Positions 5,610 to 10,131 of a stretch of DNA of 10,131 nucleotides are shown here, one piece after another; position 1 is the stretch's first letter, and the number at the start of each line of letters is the position of its first letter. This stretch comes from JALCSJ01 sp036788835. GTDB taxonomy: Bacteria > Bacillota > Negativicutes > Acidaminococcales > Acidaminococcaceae. The translations under genes and the position numbers were made by a program. The stretch lies in contig DAIQMR010000044.1 of NCBI GenBank assembly GCA_036788835.1, positions 1-10,131 of the forward strand. The letters are read 5' to 3'. The notes under the pieces were generated by a model that made no database searches, was not told the origin of the DNA, and saw only the letters and a list, made by a program, of their open reading frames with translations.

Positions 5610-8600
5610 ATGAAAACACGAGAGAATCTTGCACAACAAAAAAACTTAATGCAAAATATGCCCGGAGTGGCGGCGGTGTTTAAGATCAATCACCAGGTTC
5701 AGTGCCTTTACTACGATGAAACTGTGTCGGCAATTGACTGCAGTATCCGCCGCAATTTGCATGCTTTATTTAAGGTGGATAGATGTCTCGATCATCTGGT
5801 TGCACCTGAAGATAGGGCACTTTTCGATAGAGAGGTTTTGCAAAAGGCTCCAACCGGCCTGCCCATTAATGTTACTCTTCGCTATATAAAGTGGGGTGGG
5901 GACAAGGCAGATCATCTTGCCTGGATGCATCTTAGCGCTGTAAAAATTCGTGATGAGGAGGGCTCTGCCATTTATTACGCCATTATGACGGCTCCTCCCA
6001 GGGAGAATATGCTGTATCGCAGCATTGTGGAGGATTCTCTTACGGCGGACATGGTTATGGACAAGGCCAAGGGTACCATTCTTTTTACTAATCAGGCTTT
6101 CCGCTCCTTGTTATGCCAGGATGAAACAACTGTTCTTTCCGGGAAAAATATTACAGACGTTCTCAGCCCGGAGATTTCTAAGGCTTTGTTTCAACAGGTT
6201 AAATCTCTTAAAACCAATAGTTTCCATGAGAAAATTATACATACAAAAGACGACAAGCATTTATTATCCAAGGCTAAAATCATAGTTTGGACCGGGATTG
6301 AAGCTTGTCTGTTCTATATGCTGGACCAGACGGAAATTCAAAGGCGCAACGAGCGTCTTTTGGAGATAATGGATATTATTCCCGGTGGTATCGGCATTTA
6401 TATTCTCAAAAATGGTAAACTGAAGCAAATGTACCTCAATGATGGTTTCTTTAGGCTTTTGGGAGGCTCCGAAAGGGAGATGACTGACGGGGGGAGGAAG
6501 AGTTTCGGCTCAATCCATCCTGCCGACAAGCATTTGTTCAAGGAAGCTCTTAATAAAATAAAAACTGGTTCCAAGCAGTTGGATATTACCTATCGTACCA
6601 AGAATGCTGAGGGTAATTATTTTTGGCTGCGGATTTTGGGACAGGTTCAAGATAGTAAGAACGAAGGACAGATTGTTTATTGCAGTTATTTTGACGTAGA
6701 TAAGCAAACGAAGCTACAGATTGATCTTGATAATGACAGAACAGTTTTACAGATGGCTATGCGTACGGCGAAAATGAGTTCCTGGGAATTCGACATAAAA
6801 ACGAAGACTATTTATCAGACCGAAGTATCCCAAGCCCAGCATGGTTATGGGTCGGAGGTGCATAACGTGCCGGAGTCTTTGATAGCCGATGGTTATATTC
6901 ATCCTAAGAGTGTGAGTACATATCGCCGCTTATTTAAGCGCATAAGTAAAAATGAAAGAATTTTACAGGGTGATATCTATGTAAGAACCTGGGACCAGAA
7001 GGGCTATTGGTGGGAACGTGTTATTATGACACCGGTTTTTGACGCCAATGGCAACCATGTCCGTTCTCTAGGAGTTAGTATTGATATTACCGAGCAGAAA
7101 GCCATGGAAAGCAAATACGAGCAGCAAATGGAGATTTTTAATGGGGCTAATAGTGCTAATCTGATTACTAAGGGCCTTTATAATGTTAGCCAAAATACCG
7201 TGGAATATTATGATGATGCATCAGTCAATTCCGTGGACAGAAGTAAAATCAGTTCTTATGACAGAGCCCTTCAGGGTAATGCGGATTTGGCAGCTGTCAG
7301 TCAGGAGAGAGAGCATTTTTTAACTATTTTCAATCGTCAGCATTTATTGGAGCAGTTTAAGTCAGGTGTAACAGAAGTGACCACTGAATATCAAAGAATT
7401 GCTGCCGATGGACATATTTTCTGGGCTCAGACAACAGGGAAATTGTATTATGACCCGGTGAGCGGAGATGCTAAATGCTTTATTTATTCTTATGATATTG
7501 ACGAGCAAAAGACTGCTCAGGAAATGATTAGCACAGTGGCAAGATTAGAGTATGATTATCTTGCTTTATTGGATTGTCAGACAGAGGAATATCAGACATA
7601 TGCCAATAAAACTAATCCTCTTGCTACTCTGCCCAATTTCCACTCTTCGAATTATAAGCAGGAAGTAGCTGACTATGCCAGAGAGTTTTTGGTGCCAGAA
7701 GATGTAGAACAGAATATTCATGATATGTCTATTGCTAATATTCGCAAGCAGCTGAGTCATCAGGAATTCTTTATTTCTTATGCTTCTGTGCGCAATAAAG
7801 ATGGCAGCATCAGCAAGAAGAAGCTGAAGTTTTCCTACATGGATAAAAATCGGGAAAAAGTCTTGATTACCAGTATGGATGTTACGGATATTTATGAGAG
7901 AGAACAGGAGCAGCTGAAGAAAATCAGGGAAGCCAATAATGCCAAAACCGAGTTTCTATCCCATATGAGCCATGATATTCGTACTCCTATGAATGCGATT
8001 ATTGGTTTGTCCGAGCTGGCTCAAGATGATGTGGGTAATGCCCAGGCCATGAAAACCTATGTATCCAATATCCGCTACGCCGGGAAGTTCCTGCTGGGAC
8101 TGGTGACAGACTGCCTAGATTTTGAAAAGCTTGCTGCCCATAAAATGACCCTGCATAATGTACCATATCCCTATCAGGAATTTCGCAGCAGCATTTTGCT
8201 GATGATTGAGCCTTTGTGCAGAAAAAAGAATATTGCTTTCTCATTTAGCGAAGCGGCACCGTACACTGTGTGTATAGATAAAGTGCGGTTTGAGCAAATT
8301 TTCTTTAATTTACTTTCTAATTCAGTTAAATATACACAGGAGGGCGGGAAAATTGACTTCGTTGCCGTTAGCAAACTAAGTGACGATAAGAAGTTTGTGA
8401 TTTGCGATTTCTATGTTCGTGACAATGGAATCGGCATGAGTGAAGAATTTCAAAAGCGTTTGTTTGAGCCATTTGAGCAGGAGTCTGCCAATGCCACATC
8501 TACCCAGCAAGGAACAGGGCTGGGATTGTCCATTGTGAAGGAACTGGTACAGCTCATGGGCGGCACTATTCAGGTTAAAAGCCAACAAGGTGTGGGTACT

Positions 8601-9074
8601 GAGGTTAAAGTGCATCTTGATATGGAAAACATTGAGAACGATGCAGACATCATTAAGGGTGTACAGGTGTCTGTTGCCCAAGGTGAAATGGCAGGGAAAA
8701 AGGTCCTGCTCTTGGAAGATCAGGACCTTAATATGGTGATTGCTAAAAAGCTTTTGGAAAAGCAGAAAATGGTAGTGTACAGTGCCACTAATGGCAAGCT
8801 GGGCTTGGAACAATTCCAGAAAGCACCGATAGGCTTTTTTGATGTGATTATTACAGATGTCCGGATGCCTGTGATGAATGGTATAGAGATGGCTAAAACC
8901 ATTCGGGCTATGTCCAGGGCTGATGCTAAGACGGTGCCCATTATTGCTATGACTGCCAATGTTTTTGAGGATGATGTCCAAGAGACACAGAAAGCGGGCA
9001 TGAATGGCCATCTGTCTAAACCCATTGACCCGGAACTAATGTATAAGGAAATCGTCAAGGTATTGCAAAAGTAA
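5610..9074 (+). CDS. soluble multi-PAS hybrid sensor histidine kinase with receiver domain
   Basis: A phosphorelay sensor of 1154 residues with no signal peptide or membrane helix, so it senses inside the cell. About six PAS-like modules fill residues 13-765: roughly 13-130, 132-245, 250-365, 378-495, 500-635 and 636-762. Several end in PAC-like tails such as DITEQK (about 491), DIDEQK (about 630) and DVTDIY (about 758). A short helical linker leads to the HisKA domain, with phospho-acceptor His788 in SHDIRTP. The ATPase domain has N-box Asn900/Asn904, DNGIGM at 938-943 and GTGLGL at 968-973. The receiver domain (about 1030-1150) has Glu1036/Asp1037, phospho-acceptor Asp1083 in TDVRMP, Thr1115 and Lys1137. 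All catalytic residues are intact. A fused receiver normally passes phosphate to a separate Hpt protein, and none is encoded here. The ribosome site is poor (GAAAAGAG at 5591-5598, 11 bases away), suggesting low translation. Ligand and output unknown. Confidence 0.93.
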   Translation: MKTRENLAQQKNLMQNMPGVAAVFKINHQVQCLYYDETVSAIDCSIRRNLHALFKVDRCLDHLVAPEDRALFDREVLQKAPTGLPINVTLRYIKWGGDKADHLAWMHLSAVKIRDEEGSAIYYAIMTAPPRENMLYRSIVEDSLTADMVMDKAKGTILFTNQAFRSLLCQDETTVLSGKNITDVLSPEISKALFQQVKSLKTNSFHEKIIHTKDDKHLLSKAKIIVWTGIEACLFYMLDQTEIQRRNERLLEIMDIIPGGIGIYILKNGKLKQMYLNDGFFRLLGGSEREMTDGGRKSFGSIHPADKHLFKEALNKIKTGSKQLDITYRTKNAEGNYFWLRILGQVQDSKNEGQIVYCSYFDVDKQTKLQIDLDNDRTVLQMAMRTAKMSSWEFDIKTKTIYQTEVSQAQHGYGSEVHNVPESLIADGYIHPKSVSTYRRLFKRISKNERILQGDIYVRTWDQKGYWWERVIMTPVFDANGNHVRSLGVSIDITEQKAMESKYEQQMEIFNGANSANLITKGLYNVSQNTVEYYDDASVNSVDRSKISSYDRALQGNADLAAVSQEREHFLTIFNRQHLLEQFKSGVTEVTTEYQRIAADGHIFWAQTTGKLYYDPVSGDAKCFIYSYDIDEQKTAQEMISTVARLEYDYLALLDCQTEEYQTYANKTNPLATLPNFHSSNYKQEVADYAREFLVPEDVEQNIHDMSIANIRKQLSHQEFFISYASVRNKDGSISKKKLKFSYMDKNREKVLITSMDVTDIYEREQEQLKKIREANNAKTEFLSHMSHDIRTPMNAIIGLSELAQDDVGNAQAMKTYVSNIRYAGKFLLGLVTDCLDFEKLAAHKMTLHNVPYPYQEFRSSILLMIEPLCRKKNIAFSFSEAAPYTVCIDKVRFEQIFFNLLSNSVKYTQEGGKIDFVAVSKLSDDKKFVICDFYVRDNGIGMSEEFQKRLFEPFEQESANATSTQQGTGLGLSIVKELVQLMGGTIQVKSQQGVGTEVKVHLDMENIENDADIIKGVQVSVAQGEMAGKKVLLLEDQDLNMVIAKKLLEKQKMVVYSATNGKLGLEQFQKAPIGFFDVIITDVRMPVMNGIEMAKTIRAMSRADAKTVPIIAMTANVFEDDVQETQKAGMNGHLSKPIDPELMYKEIVKVLQK

Positions 9075-9117
9075 AAATGCAACGGTGACTGTCACTATTG
9101 TCACCGTTGCATTTTTT
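9073..9117. terminator. bidirectional terminator between convergent genes
   Basis: AAAAATGCAACGGTGAC (9073-9089) and GTCACCGTTGCATTTTT (from 9100) are perfect inverted copies around a 10-base loop. Read rightward it ends in six T and serves the kinase; read leftward it ends in TTTTT and serves the exported-protein gene. Both stop codons (9072-9074 and 9116-9118) overlap its ends. Confidence 0.93.
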
Positions 9118-9712
9118 AGCGCATAATGTATTCTTTGAGGTTATAGCCTGTGGGTGTTTTGGTAATGAGGGCACGGAAACGGGAGCCGATTATAGGAGAA
9201 GTCCCCCCTGAGGAACCCATATAGATGGTTACGTTAGCCAAATATGTCCCATCCCCGTTGTCCATGAGGAAATCTGTTTGGGAAAAAACGTTGGTGGCAC
9301 TGGTGGCCTTGGGAACTAAGTAAAGATTATCTTTAAGCGTATAATTATTTATGTCGTGGATAGTCAAAGGCAGGCCAAAATATTTTTGTACCGTATCGGT
9401 TAAATAGCTAAGGGGAATACCCCAAATTTTGTCACTCATATTTTTCAGGTTCTGGTTGTATTTCACATTATAATTAACGGCGAATGTTAATAATTCGTCA
9501 TTGGTAAGAGTGCCTTTTCTGAAAGCATGGAGACCTGCGCTGGAAAAGGCTGTGAAAAAAGCGTCAAGTTCTTTTTGCTGGACAGGATCTAGTTCTGCTG
9601 CCTGCACTACAGATAATGTTTGAGCAGGGAAAAATGAAGCTAAGGGTACTGAGGCATAGCTGCCCAGAGTTAATATGGTTGCGACTAAAAATGTTCTTAA
9701 AGGTTTTTGCAT
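9116..9712 (-). CDS. small exported protein of unknown function
   Basis: The 198-residue product starts with a Sec signal peptide: basic MQKPLR, a hydrophobic stretch to about residue 29, and a likely signal peptidase I site after VQA at 36-38. The mature part of about 160 residues has a helical start (LDPVQQKELDAFFTAF), a middle with NYNVKYNQNLKNMSDKIWG, and a C-terminal half rich in short strands with Gly/Ser/Thr, ending YNLKEYIMR. There is no Cys and no second membrane segment, lipobox or cell-wall anchor. I do not recognise the family. The start at 9712 is set by AAGGAG 9 bases upstream; an in-frame TTG at 9733 lies ahead of that site and is rejected. It is transcribed towards the kinase gene, so it is not in its operon. 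It is probably secreted or periplasmic. Confidence 0.75.
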   Translation of the reverse strand: MQKPLRTFLVATILTLGSYASVPLASFFPAQTLSVVQAAELDPVQQKELDAFFTAFSSAGLHAFRKGTLTNDELLTFAVNYNVKYNQNLKNMSDKIWGIPLSYLTDTVQKYFGLPLTIHDINNYTLKDNLYLVPKATSATNVFSQTDFLMDNGDGTYLANVTIYMGSSGGTSPIIGSRFRALITKTPTGYNLKEYIMR

Positions 9713-9748
9713 AGTAAAACACTCCTTGTTCAATTTTTCATCATTCTT

Positions 9749-9754
9749 ATTATA
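9749..9754 (-). promoter_or_regulatory. -10 box of the exported-protein gene
   Basis: A perfect TATAAT reads leftward, with an overlapping TATAGT just upstream. The position 17 bases further upstream holds only ACACTT, a poor -35, so the promoter may be weak or may need an activator or another sigma factor. The leader would be about 30 bases. Confidence 0.5.
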
Positions 9755-9795
9755 CTATAAATTTGTTCCAAAAGTGTGTTTTTTGCCATATTTAC

Positions 9796-9843
9796 AAAAA
9801 AAGGACCGGCTCAGGAACGGTGAAGGAGTTCCCGGAGCCGGTC
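9796..9843 (-). terminator. intrinsic terminator of the candidate RNA gene
   Basis: Read leftward, GACCGGCTC pairs with GAGCCGGTC (9835-9843 with 9804-9812), an inner GGAAC/GTTCC adds 5 bp, and after one more base a run of seven T follows (9796-9802). The loop carries CTCCTTC. Read rightward there is no T-run, so the direction of termination is clear. Confidence 0.85.
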
Positions 9844-10102
9844 TAAAACTATGCACAAGCCTTCATCTGGAGAAAACCTCTAGGGATAAAGAGGTTGGGG
9901 GGGAAGAAGGTGGTGACCATGGGAGCATTGGATGCTAGGCTTCTCATAGGAGTACTGCCATGTTAATGGTCACACTTGGCATAGTAATGACATACAACTT
10001 CTACCGGGTCGACATAATGAAGAGGAGAACGGAGCAGGAGAAACCCGGTAGATGATGTCTAAAATAATAGCGCTTCATTTACCAAACTAATGAAGTGTCG
10101 TC
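9796..10102 (-). ncRNA. candidate structured regulatory RNA, about 300 nt, unknown family
   Basis: No credible protein gene lies here, but a full transcription unit can be drawn on the minus strand: TATAAT at 10109-10114, a predicted start near 10102, and an intrinsic terminator ending at 9796. In between are (given as plus-strand positions) a hairpin 10073-10079/10089-10095; a composite hairpin with arms 9989-9993/10055-10059 and 10001-10009/10043-10051 and a 33-base loop; and a three-way junction closed by 9849-9859/9975-9984 (10 bp with one bulged base) carrying two arms, 9860-9910 and 9913-9973. Minus-strand loops are C/U-rich and contain CTCC eight times, complementary to Shine-Dalgarno sequences. 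It does not match tmRNA, RNase P, SRP, 6S or riboswitch consensus strings that I know. The strand call rests on the -10 box and terminator; purine-rich loops on the plus strand are the counter-argument. Confidence 0.5.
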
Positions 10103-10107
10103 GCTAT
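10067..10107. repeat. inverted repeat at the 5' side of the candidate RNA gene
   Basis: ATAGCG (10067-10072) and CGCTAT (10102-10107) flank a perfect 7-bp pair, CTTCATT (10073-10079) and AATGAAG (10089-10095). On the minus strand the inner hairpin would lie at the RNA 5' end, while the outer arm overlaps the predicted transcript start. It could alternatively be a terminator tail of a gene to the right, since TATTTTA follows on the minus strand. Confidence 0.5.
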
Positions 10108-10108
10108 G

Positions 10109-10114
10109 ATTATA
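10109..10114 (-). promoter_or_regulatory. -10 box for the candidate RNA gene
   Basis: A perfect TATAAT reads leftward. With 17-base spacing the -35 would fall at 10132-10137, just outside the window, so it cannot be checked here. Confidence 0.4.
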
Positions 10115-10131
10115 TTAAACATGAAAATACG

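Noticed and set aside
8376..9011. 211-codon open frame on the minus strand
   Set aside because: It lies wholly antisense to the kinase and receiver domains of the 1154-residue gene, has Cys/His-rich shadow-like composition and no ribosome site.
9713..9733. TTG start giving seven extra residues to the exported protein
   Set aside because: AAGGAG lies downstream of that TTG and is correctly spaced for ATG at 9712, and the shorter form begins with a typical signal peptide.
9849..10059. Known RNA classes (tmRNA, RNase P, SRP, 6S, cobalamin or other riboswitch, T-box, group II intron domain V)
   Set aside because: Their conserved strings as I know them are absent on both strands; this is a memory check and not a covariance search.
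1..10131. CRISPR array, insertion sequence ends or phage genes
   Set aside because: No regularly spaced repeats, no intact transposase or integrase and no terminal inverted repeats were found.

Overview
The window looks like chromosomal DNA of a low-to-mid GC Bacillota. Strong AGGAGG-type ribosome sites, sigma-A-like promoters, U-tailed intrinsic terminators and a gut-type hybrid histidine kinase all point that way. Negativicutes, for example Acidaminococcaceae such as Phascolarctobacterium, is my best guess from gene style, but nothing in the window proves it. No rRNA, tRNA, CRISPR array or intact mobile element is visible.

Layout. Bases 1-1082 are a scrap zone. They hold the possible tail of a gene entering from the left, about 420 bases of decayed or non-coding sequence, the AT-rich first 102 codons of an OLD/RecF-like AAA ATPase that stops abruptly, and the Cys-rich last codons of another lost gene. 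From 1137 the sequence becomes orderly: a VanZ-like membrane protein (1137-1574), then a LuxR-type regulator (1779-2519) with a good promoter and a very strong terminator. Next comes a two-gene operon: a PLP enzyme of the methionine gamma-lyase/cystathionine gamma-synthase family (2825-4039) and a BrnQ-type branched-chain amino acid carrier (4062-5378). A terminator and a near-consensus promoter then lead into a 1154-residue soluble hybrid histidine kinase with about six PAS-like sensor modules (5610-9074). It converges, through a shared bidirectional terminator, on a leftward gene for a small exported protein of unknown function (9116-9712, minus strand).

The right end (9796-10131) has no credible protein gene but is densely structured. 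On the minus strand it has a TATAAT box, several long hairpins, a three-way junction closed by a 10-bp stem, and a classic intrinsic terminator, so it looks like an RNA gene of about 300 nt. Its C/U-rich loops repeat CUCC/UCCC, complementary to Shine-Dalgarno sequences, as in multi-loop antisense-type regulatory RNAs. Read the other way, the same loops show GGA motifs as in CsrA-sponge RNAs. This is the most interesting part of the window.

How the genes may work together: the LuxR protein is encoded directly upstream of the PLP-lyase/BrnQ operon, whose promoter region carries a 27-bp dyad just upstream of a weak promoter. A simple model is a regulator that switches on amino acid uptake and sulfur amino acid breakdown. 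The kinase is an orphan; its signal and output cannot be read from this window.
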